Of a DNA stretch of 64,000 nt, positions 1-12,604 are shown piece after piece. The notes beneath the pieces were generated by a model. The model saw only the letters and a program-made list of their open reading frames with translations, did no database searches and was not told where the DNA came from. The DNA comes from Capitella teleta (Eukaryota; Annelida; Polychaeta; Capitellidae). Every line of letters starts with the position of its first letter. The first letter of the stretch is position 1. The position numbers were made by a program, and so were the translations under genes. The stretch covers positions 26,722 through 90,721 of the forward strand of contig KB306825.1 of the NCBI GenBank assembly GCA_000328365.1, in the 5' to 3' direction.

Positions 1-3000
1 AGTATTTTTCCAATCATCAACAACGATCAAAACTCTTTTTATCTTTTGTAATCAAAACAAACAATAACGCTTTGAAAGCCGACAATGGCGACCGCTACAT
101 ATCCGTTGCTTTAATTGAGCGGGAGATGTGCATTTCACTCTCTGTGTTCAGCGTCGGCGTTCACAGCTCTAATCCTTTCATCTGAGCTGTTTACCAACAA
201 ACCATTGAATTGAATCTTTGGTATTTTTACCAAGGCTTAGGCAAACATTGCAACAATAACATCAAACTTTAATTTATGTGAGTCGTCCGTCGTGGGTCAG
301 TGAACATCGGAGACAGTCGCGTGTCATTGAACATGATCGACCTCAAGGCGATGGCCTGTCGTTGTAATGAGCTAGATTTCAATGTTAAAGGCACATTTGT
401 TTGACGTTTTGCCTGTCAGTGTCGGAACAGTGAATTTTGTCAGTGTATCGGGCTTTTAACATTGTGGCAGATCGGTTTCGACCAAAAAGCTGTCGATAAG
501 TGAATTTGTCAGTGTAATGAGTGTCGTTGTAACGAGCTTTTACTGTAGTGTCAATTGCACGATCTCCTATGTTGATATAATTATATGTGTTCATAAGTAT
601 TAGTCTACCAAAAGGTAAACATAATTACATAATGTGGTTATGGGCTTGTGTTTCGAAATTGCCAATGTACAACAGTGTAATATTACATGCTGCAAAAATA
701 CCTCGAAGCCTCGACTGATATAAGAGTCAGATTAAGCCTTTATTGCAAGCATGGCACTGGACCTATACACATAATCGTATGGTGATTTACGGACTTGTCC
801 ATTGAATATCCTAAAGAGAACGAACCAGAATTTAATCTAGCGAGTCATCCATCAAGTGCTGTGTTCATTAGTACAAGTCAAGCCAATGGACACCATTAAT
901 TTGTGACTTCAAACGGTGGCAAACTTGAAATTTACCACAATCCATGCACAGATTACTACACCTGGTACATGCAGGATATAAAACACCTGATTCTCAGTGT
1001 TGTCTCAAATATAAGCACAGAATATAAGCCCCAGATTAACGCCGCGTGTGAGCTTAAGCCACTGCACTGTACATCTCACGATTCAACTAAGTCGACCTCC
1101 AACAATGGATGGTGTTGGTAAATATAAACTGAATTGTTTTGACTTTTCGTCCTCGCTTGCTCTCTGTGTACACCTCAATTTGCAGATGTGAGTCGTGATC
1201 CTTTCATTAGCGATTCACAGGACCTCGCAGTGGAGAATATTTTTCTTTCGTTTCGTAGCCAGTACATTAGTTGGGAGATGTATGGATAACATCACAGCCC
1301 TCCGCTGCGAAAATTACTCACGATGATTGACGTGGAGTGGTTGTCATTTAAGAAAATTATGTTCACATGATTTCTTGTCGTTGTGTACTGGAAGAGTACT
1401 CAGAAGATGACGCATGTCTTAGGTATTGCATAAGTTATTGTGGTCTCTGACTGTTTTACAATATAATCATCTGAGTGTTGATATACTAGAAGGAAGAAGG
1501 GAGCGAGGGAGATAATTTAGGGCGGTGTTGATTTCGAAAGACGGTATACTCCCCGTTAATTCACAACCCCAATCTCAGTGTTTGCCAATAGCAAGATTGA
1601 TTTTTATTTTTTTTATTTTTTATTTTTTTTCTAATTTTACATCATCCCCCTTTAAATAAGACCCCGGTCAATATGCTTTCGTTTAGTTCCCCTTTTACCA
1701 CCCCATGTTCCCTGTTACCCGTGTCTGTAGCAATTGATTAAATTTCCCCAGGGGTCTTCTTCTTTCCCTTGCACCGTGCTATCAAAACACGACTTCAGAG
1801 AAACGGCCTCAGTCTTCAGATCCAGAACCAACATGGCCGCCAGCAACAACAACCGCCTTTTACACCCTCATCTGGAGCCACCACTCCACGTGCCCTTAGG
1901 TCATTCTCTGACCACTTCACCCAGTCTAACTTTTGATTTCTATCTTTGCGTGATACTTTCATCCATGCCCGCAGCAACACATGGCCGTAGCGCACGGATC
2001 TGTCTGATTACCTGGGCTATGTCTGCGGAATCGCAGAAACCGGCGCAAATTATTGTGACCTCTCCGTGTTGAATGTTTGTCCAAGATACACGGGGTTGGA
2101 ATGGCTGAATGTCCATCAGTGCCAGATTGGTAATTGCATGGAATGACCTAGATAGCTAAGAAGACAGTTACAGTAGACACACCTGCTGATTAAGCACAGG
2201 TGTGAAACACCTTTGCGGATCAGTCAACGCTTCAATAACTTCATCATAAATGTTGTTGCAGGGAGCATGAAGAAGTTCTTCCTTGTGGTTTCGATCTCTA
2301 CAATCGCGGAAGGGAACATCTGTGGAAATGAAGTCTGAAATGGGGCGAGACTTCAGAGATAATTGTTACGTAACCTTCCCTCCTTTAATTAATCCATTAT
2401 GCCTCGCATCCTTTGAGGCCAAAGCGACTCATCAATGCTTCGAAGCAACGAAATTTGACGAAAAAATATAAAAATGAGAATTTGGTTGAGCAAACCACGT
2501 AAACATTGAAATGAAGATACGAACATCCCACCCCCGGTCGAAGGAATCGAAGCCCAACCCCTGCACGCTTCTGGCCATCGTCATTTGTCCTGACACACTA
2601 ATCTTGAACCAAAGGGGCGAATGGCACCGTAAAGTGATGTCGGGCATTACAGTATGATGCCGCTGCATACAAAATGAAGCTGATTATTTTAGTCCTTAAG
2701 AGCATAAAGGTCTCGTGGAATTACATCAACAACATTTATCCAGATGTTTCACCTGTGAAAAAATACACATTGCAATCGCAGTGAGGTGGTCGAGTATTCT
2801 TCCTCACTGAGACATGCTTTGCAGTTGATATGATGACAACAAAACATTCGTGATCAATCATTGCTCGAACCTTCTATACCTCGTCGCAACTTATTGCTGT
2901 AATTAGAAAGCGTTGTAGCTTCATATTTATACGACTAATGAAGGCGTTGTTCCGTCTGTTGTCTCAATCATTGTTGATTCTGGTCTTGAGCAAGGACAGA

Positions 3001-5240
3001 GAGGGAGCGGTCAGTGGTCTGCATTTTGTATGAGACACCGATGAGTCAACACTGGACAGCACTGGACACTCGGAGATGAATGGATCACCAGCGTATCCAC
3101 ATCAAAGACAGCAGGTGTTGAGATCGCTTCCCCATTCTTGATGGATCTGTTATATTCATGGAAGCAATATTGAGATGATGTTAACCTTATGTTTGATTGC
3201 TATGGTCTTATAGTGTAAGCAGCGCATCTTCCACAGACGGAGAATCAGATGTAGACGCGGTTAACTCGGAATTATTCATCGTTTTCTGTGAGTGTTGATG
3301 GAGGGCTTGCCTTAGTGTTGTCTGCAAACACAAAAGGCTGACATCGTATCTGATGCATGTTTTCAGATCACTGCTTGTATGCAACACAAGACAACACAAG
3401 ACACAAGACAACACAAGACAACACAAGATCAGGCTGTCAACGCAAGACACCGTGTCCGATTTCATACGCGATATGCGACAGAGTCATGAATTCGAATGAT
3501 GCCGTCATCTTCAGGGTCTCTCAGTTTCATGTTGTGAGAAACAGATAAGAACATCACTTGGCCTTTTTGCCTCATCGCTTAACGTGTATGTGTTATGCTG
3601 CATATCGCATTGTACGTACTATATGCGCAAGACACTAAAATGACATTTCATTTTATAATTGAAAGTTCACGACTTCAAGGTTTCAATGTAATCGCCTTCA
3701 GGTGAATACGCCTCGTTCGGTTTCACTTTACATGATGTATTTAATCGTTCTATATACAGGTATAGCACCAGTTACGATCGCAAGACCAGTACTGGAATAG
3801 CATAATATATCTCCATAACTCTGTAGTTATTATAATGAACAGCTCTCAGGTTATCTTGAAGTGATTAACTCTCGTTGAGGCCATCAGCCGAGTGTGAAGA
3901 TATTCCGATAAGGCTGTAAGATGATATTCGATGGTGACTCAGCCGTGAGCGATATTATAAGCAGCTGCCATGAGGCTACCTGGATAGTGAGCTACTTCGC
4001 CAGGTGAATTCAAAATAACCGCCCGCTCGTGCTGGGTTCGCAAGCATCAGCAAGTTAGCATTTTCTGACTCAGAAAAGTTGAGATCAGCGTTTTTTGTTG
4101 CAGGCTGTTATGTTGCTAAGAGTGTTCGTCAGATGCTGTCAATTTATGGTAAGCGGAAACGGATAGGCGCGGAAAAATATCGACGCTGAATGAGGCACTG
4201 GTTTTTGCTACGCAATAGTTACATGCAAGAATTATCGGAGATATCATACACTGATGTAGTTGCCATACAAAACAAAAACTTCTATCGTTTTTTGATAATC
4301 GTATTGTACGTTGTGCGTACAACACAACTTAAACCTCCCATGTGTATATTTAGTATTTACTAGGAAGTTACGCACAGCGTGTTCTAAGCTAACACATGCA
4401 TGTGTTAGTAATATTGCAAACCCTGTGTGTGGAGCTCTGAAGGGCTTACTTGGGTATCAGACAAAGTTATTGATCCTAATGCGCTGGGAGAAAAAACAAA
4501 CAGGGTGCCGTTTGGAGCCAGGGCTGGAGGAAAAAGTTCCTGATTAATCGAGAAAAGCACACTCCAGGGCCCTTTATATACAAAATGGGTTGCCATGACG
4601 ACGAATGACGTCACAGACGGCTCTCACAGTCGTGGTCTGATGAAATATGTTGAGAAGGGTTCTGTGTATTTACAGACATGGCCCCTATAAGAGGCTGCGT
4701 GGTCATAGCAGGAATAAGGGCCCCTCCATCTCCCGGCTGAGTCATCGCGTTGCGTGCGCAACAAGTGTTGAAATGAACGCTCCCTCGAGGGAGCATCCAT
4801 TTAGTGGAATTAGTGACGGTTCGTAATGTGACAAGTTGAATCATAGTGCACTGTCGGCGTCTGATTTATGCCGCCCCCTTTTGAGGTTTTTTTTTTTTTT
4901 TTTTAACCTCCTTGGTCCTCCATCAATCTACGCGGTCATCAACATCAGTCGAATGCGAAAGAAATCGCTTTAACACCAGATTGCAGTGCAAAGAGTCATT
5001 GAAATACCTGCACTCAATCACACTCGAAATGACCACAGCTGGACAATCTTCTCTCCTTGACCACAACTGCCCACAAGACACAAGATGCATGTGCAGTCAC
5101 CGCTAATGGACCATGTTGTGACCGAAAAACTATTACTACTGTTCCCCCGAGTAATACTACATGCAAACTAACTCAGACCACGTGGGGTGCTATAACCATA
5201 AGCAACCAACCATGACATAACCATATGTTTCACCCCAATA
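1..5240. other. Intergenic or upstream sequence, no gene recognised
   Basis: I see no open frame with domain-like content on either strand. Short frames here have random composition. The stretch holds a 10-bp tandem repeat (3381-3429), T-rich tracts near 1600 and 4882, and one RFX-like X-box at 4589-4602. It may be the distal flank of the adhesion gene or a long 5' intron. Confidence 0.5.
3381..3429. repeat. Short tandem repeat, about 5 copies of a 10-bp unit
   Basis: The unit acaacacaag repeats about five times with one shortened copy. It is a plain minisatellite with no sign of coding. Confidence 0.8.
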
Positions 5241-5246
5241 CATACT

Positions 5247-5496
5247 TATAAACACTATTAAACAGGGCGACTGTCGCTTCTTCTCTCTCGATCGCTCTCT
5301 TCACTGGCATCGATTTTTCTCTGAAGGGGAGAGCAGGCTCGGCGTCTGCCCCTGTTCGCTCGCAGGAATAGCGAATCGCAGTGTGTGTTGAAAGCTGGCA
5401 GCGTGCAGGACTCCCTCCTACAATTGTGCGCTCCTCCGTCGGGATTTCAGGTTGTTCTATTCTGGATCATTGGGATTCAAATTGTGAATCTTAGAG
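5247..5496 (+). promoter_or_regulatory. Candidate TATA promoter and 5'UTR exon
   Basis: A TATAAAC box at 5247-5253 is followed about 30 bp later by a pyrimidine-rich start region and about 220 bp that is richer in CpG than its surroundings. The block ends at a strong donor, AGAG|GTGAGA, after 5496. It has no long open frame, so it would be an untranslated first exon. The nearest plus-strand coding exons begin at 15404 and 20969, and both have splice acceptors just upstream of their ATG. They therefore need an upstream 5'UTR exon such as this one. The link is inference. Confidence 0.35.
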
Positions 5497-8400
5497 GTGA
5501 GAGTATGCGAAATATGCATTGAGAATTCACTGGATTATCGCTCATGTGCATATTGAACCGTGATCATCACCCTGGCGGTATTCTGATCGGATTTTGTATT
5601 TTTCTATGCGGGTGATATTTTTGTTGTTACTATTTTGCATAATATATGGATTATATGTTTTCTCTCTTGAATGAAATGGATGTTATGATATGTGTTGAAG
5701 CGCCATAAAGCCAGGATTCTGTCGGGGCATTGGAATTAATTATGAAAATACCCTCTGCCGTCATCGCTGCGGCTGCGTGAACACGAGCACTTTTCTTGGG
5801 GACCCCATGCACCCGAAAGACAGTCTGCTTGATGTAGAGTCAGATTGTTCTGTGGCGTGAATCAATACACAATGCGTGCAATTGTCACGTATCTCGGCGT
5901 CGCAATTGCTGGAGCCTGTATAATCTACTTCCGGTAGGGGAACGGACAATTGTCCTCAGCGGGTTGACCCAGATCAGAACGTAATCATCTTTGGTTTATG
6001 CGAGTGTCTATTGGGCTTCGCTATAATCGCTGCTGCATTTTGCTTCAGCTCACCTCAAAGCAAGGCCATTGTATTGTCAAGTTAAAATCGATAATGAAAA
6101 TTAGAATACAACGACAAAGGCATGATAATTGGCGATAAGCCAACAAACAAGGAAGACCAAAAACAATGGCTTCCTTTATTGCGTAGAATTGGCGTCATTA
6201 TGGCGTCACTCCACTGGCTATACTAGCAAGTATAGTACGGTTGCATATGTCATTATGAAATGCAATTTGTCCTCTGTATGTAATACATCGATATAACTTA
6301 TTGTGTATGCATCATAAGAAATTCATTTTGTTGGCAATGATATGACTGACCATTACGACATTGACTCGCATCACTGAATTGTGGAATTAAATTATTCATC
6401 TCCGTTCGTTTTATTGATGCCCATTTGTGTGTGTTTACGTCAATAGAACGGTACACATGTTCGTGTATTTTTGTCGTGTTGTTTAACTAACATGACATGT
6501 GCTCGTTGTTTGCTCTCAGCCCGTGATCTTTTTACATGAAAGGAGAATGTTTTTCATTGGATGACCTCTTTAATGTCTAACCCCTGACCTGGAACTCCTC
6601 CCGGTGGCGAACTTTAACCTCTATTGTATGGTTGGCTAAAGAAATCTTTGTGACATCTGAATTCAAAGGGCTTTTCTTGTGTCTATTAATGACTAAGTAT
6701 TTGTGTAGAATGGGGCAGGTAGTAAGGAATGGGTGAATGAAATTCAATTTTAAAGGGCTTTCTGCGCTGAATGCTGAATACGAGAATTTGTCACATATAA
6801 CCTTGATGTCCCATAGAACACATTAAGAGGAGATAATAATCAGATAATATATATTATACTTGTGATAATATGTTATAGGAATACCGACACCTGCCAGTAT
6901 TACACCTGCCTCCTTTTCAATTACCTGCTTCACGTCTCAAACTAATGATATGCTGCCATAGGAAAAAAAAAAAAAAAACTATTTAGCATATTTCATGAAT
7001 AATGAATTGCATGACATTCCCGGTATTAGCAGGAAGGGAGGCTTATGTCAGATTTCGAGAGATTATGAGCATTATGTGAGTGGTTGCAACCCCTCCCTCC
7101 CTCCCTCCCGCTCGATTCCCAAGAGCTCTCAAGATGCCATTTGCAGGCTGTGAGTGACACGATTTCTACAATGGAGTAATAACGCTGTTGTTATTCGCGG
7201 CTGGCAAATACGACGCAATGGCTCCTCGCACAGCCGCCTAATTCAAACACAGATGGGGGGACGCGCGAATGGCGAGAAAAATTCATAAAGAAAAAAGTCA
7301 CTTTCAAGCGGGATCCATCGAACCGGAAGTGAAATGACACGATGCGCCCTTTCGCAGCGGGTGTCCGAACCATCGGTTGTTCATTTCCGGTGGTGTTGGT
7401 TCCGGGATTTGTGCTCCGAGTATCCGTGATTTAGTTCATGCTTCCATGCGCTCGCTGTTTTCCACACCTTCCAAATCGAATGTTACAAGCTGTCAGATTC
7501 GCCGCTTATGTTTTTTTTTTTTTTTTTTTTTGGTTTGATGCTTTTATATTATGATTAATATGAACTTGATCAATCAACTTCCGGAGGTAATCCGCTTTGT
7601 AGCACCATTTCTACCTCAAAGTCGCCGCAAATTGCCTCGCATAATTAATGTGCTTGCTAATTGGGGGCATTAGTCGGATATGACCTTGTGTCCTACCCAC
7701 AATAAAGCCACTACTAAGCCGTCTGAAGTTCGACGATTGATCCTGGATGCCCTATATTCGAGCCTCGTTGCTAATCAATTGCCATGGAAACCGACATCGG
7801 GGTTCCAATGGCTTGCGGTCAGGTGTACTTTGTATCAGTTTATTCAGTACAACATAAAGTTGAAACCTGACTTCCTTTCATACATCCAAAGATCTTCTGA
7901 ATTTTGGTTCGCATACATTTCCTGCTGCTTTCCCTCTCGCCTCCTCCTTTCATCTCCTCTGTGTCTTTTCCCCTTTCCCTTCCCTTCAGAGTGCTGACAC
8001 ATATTCCCAAGACCACACGAATCATATTCTCCTCTTTCTTCGCCAGATCTCCGAACTTATTATTTTTCCTTCGTTTATCTTATTACTCAACTTGTAATTT
8101 TTCTTTCAGATTCAACTTGATGATTCCTACTTCTTTCTGACTCACATAGAACCTTTTTCCCCTTGGCTCCAGGGATGACTTTATCACCAAAGCAGCTTTA
8201 TATCTCTTTTGTTTTTATCTCCCCTTTGTATCAGTATCATTGCTAATAGGCATCCCTATGTATACCCCTAGGAGGACCTGTGATAAGGTGACCAATTCGT
8301 ACTCTGCCTCGCTGGAAATTCTAAGCTTAACACTGTGGCCATGAAAATTCCTGTGTTATTAATTTTATTGCAACCGTGGAGATATTTCGTCAGAATTTAT

Positions 8401-11400
8401 TAACCAGCTGTTGGAATTATATAGCTAGATTTTACGTTGCTATGGAAAGCGTAAAAAAAGCTTAGGAACTTGATGAAATGTACACTTGTTCACACAGTAG
8501 TATACAGATGTACACCTCACCTGCTTTCGCCTTTAACCACCGGATTCCTCGCGTATGACCTCACAAAAACCCTCATCCGTCAACTTCAACCTCAGAGGAG
8601 TGTTGAGTCAGGACCTCCCCTCCTCCTCCCCATTCCCCAGTTTTCCTGCCTCCCGAAACCAAAGCACACTTCATGAAACTTCGTTTCTCCTTCGCAGATC
8701 CTGAACTCGTAGCTGTGGGATTAACATCAGTGGATTTAAATCGTGTGTTCAGTTTGAGGATTATCCAGTACCTGCCCCAGGTGAGCACCGTGTTCTTAAT
8801 CACGTTTCATTGATTGCGCCGAAGAAGATATTGGCCCAAGTCCATTGTTATCATCGATTTTCTGCCATTCCATAAAATGTGATATCGACGTTTATGGCAA
8901 CCAATGAGGATAGCTGTCAATACCATAAGAGCAACATTAAATGCCTTGGTAACGAATCTTACACATGTTGAAATAATAGAGTTCAGTTCTGTATATGGAA
9001 TTATGTACTCTCATCGGTCACAATATTATTCCCCGAAGCTACTCGGATGCTGTCTATGAGCCCATCACTGCCCCCGGAGCCCACCGCGTACATTGTACAT
9101 ACGTTATAGAGCAATAGACATATTGATCCGGCCACTGTCGGCAGCCACTGTTAACCCCGTGTGTCCCGCGCCACATAGCTTCGAGGGGCGTCCGAGGGAT
9201 GAGTCACCCCTATTGCAGCTCGTCTTTGCCTCTTGGATGACGACGCCAGATTAGGCTGATTCTCCACGAGTTATTAGGAGGAATTTCACGCCCCGATGTC
9301 ATCTTGAGTTCCTGGAATATTGATGGTCCTTAATTGCGTCATGCGGCTCATGCCTCGAAATTGCAATATAGGTGTTTTATTGTGTCATGTATAGACTTTT
9401 TATCGTTCTATTTCTTTCTGGGCATTCGTTTCGCTGGTTTCCGATGTTGGTGCTATACACCTCTCGATGGTTTGTCTGTAATCAGGTTGCAACACGGAGC
9501 CCCTTGTGCTGAGCTTTGCAAGATTGGTACAATCAATACTGATGGTTTCTCGCAGCCAGAGCAATAATGAAAACAGGGTTTCAATTCGCCATCGCTCCAC
9601 CTCAGCAATATGCCATTAGCATGCCCCGAATTCCAAAGGCGTCGTGTCACGGTTATAGCAACCTTGAAAGCAATTGACCATTGTCCAGTGGGGTGGTCAG
9701 TATAGGCTCCTAGTACCCCGATGAGGTCAGGCATAGTAAAAGATTCATTATCATTTGATAGCTTTGCATAACTGGTCCGAAAGCGTGCGAGGAATAGAAA
9801 ACGCATTCCTATGGGAGCTATTATTCCCTTCCCAGAATGCCTTCGTCCTTCTCGTCTGCTTCCTCCATCCACAATGCTGATCCATTATGTAGAATTTCTT
9901 GGGAGGAAGTTCTGGAATTCTGCTTAGGGAATAGGGTATTGGATATACCCTCAGCAGTGATAATCTAGAAGTAAATAACAGGCACGGTACTTCCTGCAAA
10001 TTATATATGATATCCGCTATATGATAGAAGTTGTTGACAGCGATGCATCAGCCATTTCTCGCAATTTGTGGTGTCTAAACTTTTAGCTATGCTGATTGGT
10101 TATTACGCAACCATGACCTCCTCACACACCATCAGCATGCCTGGAGTGCCTCCCCTAATGCACCGATCCTCCTTATTCCTTCCGCTCGGCAATGACTCCG
10201 TGCCATCACCATAAATCTCCCGGTCAACCATGATCCATGAGGTTCGTACAAGGTCACTTACAGCGTGGCTCGCTGGCCAGAAGGTGTGTTTACACGCCAT
10301 TCTGCACTGAGTTCTCTTCCTGACCTAGAGTACAATGTGAGTCAAGGAGGTGATTCTGCAACTGATGGCTACCCGAGCAATGATTGCATTGAGAGCGATC
10401 AGCGTCGGTGCTGTGGCAGCTATGCAAATGATGTAATGATTAATATCTACAAGAGAAGCCATCCATCAACACTTGTGGGGCATCCAGAGACCAACTGCGG
10501 TCCCTGTGTAGCATATCTACAACCCACTTTCTTGCACCGTCGATTTATGCTGTAACTGATTCCCTGTAGGAGCTCCTGTTCCATTATGCCTTGAGTAGAA
10601 TGCTTTTGGCATGACCTCCATTCGCCGAGGTGGAGGTTACGGCAGCCCAACAAAAAAGGCAGTAATTGAGGTAGTATGCATGATTGCTGATGTCAATTTT
10701 CTGATCAACATCTGTCAAGAGTTGTAGGTCTCCCAAACAACGTATACATGTACTGGAGTGACTCAATGTCAGACATGAAAATCATGATTGACGAAACGCT
10801 GCAACAAAACTGCAACAACAACAAAATGGCTTAATCTGGGAACTTGTACTCAAGCACCAAATGCATATGATGAAGATGAATTTAAAAAAAAAAAAAAAAA
10901 AAAAAACACAAAAAATCAATCTTATTTTCGAAAGAACCCAAGCATCATAGTAACTAAACTTCCGGTTGAGAAACTTCTTCCCCTATTAAAATTATCTGCA
11001 TTGTTATATCTATGGAGCAACAAACAAACGTGGTGTACATGTCAAGAACCAGGTCTTCCCACGCACATTCCCCTTGACCTTCTTCTGCTTTATTAGCATG
11101 GCAGGAAGAAGGGGGAAGAGCTGAGCAAAATACTTTGTATTTGTGGGGAAACATAATAAATGGGTGCATTGTAATAACACCTACAAGGAAACACCCCTGC
11201 CTGCAATTTCGTTTATCTCATGCATGTGCAGCACACGTGCGCCGGCTTCGGGTGCTCAAACCCTGGAATAATTTTTTATCTATGCATTTCATGGGTTTCC
11301 TAGACAAACAACTGATTACTGTTTTACACTTGCTTCGAAGTATAACTTTGTGGTATGTAAATTATAATTATATTACTTCTATATCTCCGTTCTTGTGTGG

Positions 11401-12100
11401 TTTTAGCATTGTTTTATGTGCTGTTTTTTATGTTTAGATGCTAATTATATCTGTTAGTCTAGGGAACCATGAAAAGAATACACAGCCACACAGAACACGG
11501 ATTACCAGACAGTTGGTCTGTCAAAGCCATCAATGTTAGAGGCTTCTGTTCTGCAGCGATATGTTTATTCCTGCCCAAGGGATTATTTTGACCTATTTTC
11601 CAAGTGCATGGCTTGCTGGCCTTAGGAAGTCTCAATACATAACAGCTGTGGACGCCATTTTGTTAAAAAAGTCACTTCTTTCTCGGAGAGAAAAAAAAAT
11701 CTTGAGAAACTTTTGAATGAATTGTAGCAAAATATTATCCATCTTTCATCACTGTAACTGTTGAACACATCCCTTTGTATAATCAAAAAACGATCGAACT
11801 GGTGATGGATTTTAATGATTTTATGGTTGGTTTCAGCCTTGAATGTTATTAATGCAAAATTGAGGACATGACTGGGTGGTAGGTGCGAAGTCCTCTTGTA
11901 AAATTAAACTTCCATCTTTTGATGCGGTTGCTTTAACGAGTTGATAATTGTATTCGCACCTTCGTTTAGAGGTTATTGCATCTTGCTACCTTTACTCGCG
12001 GTGACGATAAAGCAATTTGTCGAACATTTAACAAACGACATTCGTGTCAAATAAAACTCGTTAATAGCTGTAAAAAAACGACGCGCTAATTTCACGGATC
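5497..12100. other. Long AT-rich stretch without recognised genes
   Basis: No coding exon is recognisable. It contains A or T runs near 6962, 7511 and 10884, a C-rich repeat at 7090-7109, and an RFX-like motif at 7778-7791. Longer open frames (for example minus strand 9453-9872) lack domain features and splice context. Confidence 0.5.
7090..7109 (-). repeat. C-rich repeat with G-quadruplex potential on minus strand
   Basis: Five CCC runs are separated by single T bases. The minus strand therefore has five GGG runs with one-base loops, a classic quadruplex-forming pattern. Confidence 0.6.
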
Positions 12101-12101
12101 T

Positions 12102-12604
12102 GTTGCCATGGAGACGCACTTAGTATAAATAGATGGCGAGGGGAGCGAGTGTTCCGTGGTCGCCATTAACCTAGCTCAGGCGCGTGCCATTAACGTGAAA
12201 CTTTAATGAAACTAATCCAAAATGGCTCTTCTATTCCCCGAAAGAGCTCTCCGTCGAATCCACCCGCATTCAGCCGCTCATTAATACCATTCATCTATAA
12301 TTTCCGGTGACCCCTGGGTCACGCATGCTCAATGATGAACACGCGCGGAATGGCGCCGCAATGTCCGCGTTCGATTGCAACGAACGCTGCTCCTTTTGAC
12401 CCCAGCACCGTCGCGTCTGTCCCTCAAGAAATGTCAGCGTGGATTCCGCCATTGTCTCCATGTCATTCCTTGTCGTCGCAGCCGCTCTTTTGGTTTTCAA
12501 AACAGCCGCAAGCGTCGCTTTATTGCAACCATGCTCTTCTGAGTTCTGGCTTTTTGGCGCCGCGTCGTCTGCAGAAAAACGCATAATATGTTCTGTTCCT
12601 GCAG
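12102..12604 (+). promoter_or_regulatory. Candidate X-box/TATA promoter with CpG-rich first exon
   Basis: GTTGCCATGGAGAC (12102-12115) matches an RFX X-box closely and lies 8 bp before TATAAATAG (12124-12132). The following 450 bp is clearly richer in CpG than the surroundings. It could end at the donor CAG|GTAAAA after 12604. No long coding frame fits, so this may be another 5'UTR exon for the adhesion gene downstream. Confidence 0.3.

Noticed and set aside
1734-2072. 112-codon open frame
   Set aside because: Low-complexity composition, no homology I recognise and no splice sites that would join it to a gene.
9453-9872. 139-codon open frame on the minus strand
   Set aside because: No domain-like composition, no splice context, and overlapping frames of similar length on the other strand.
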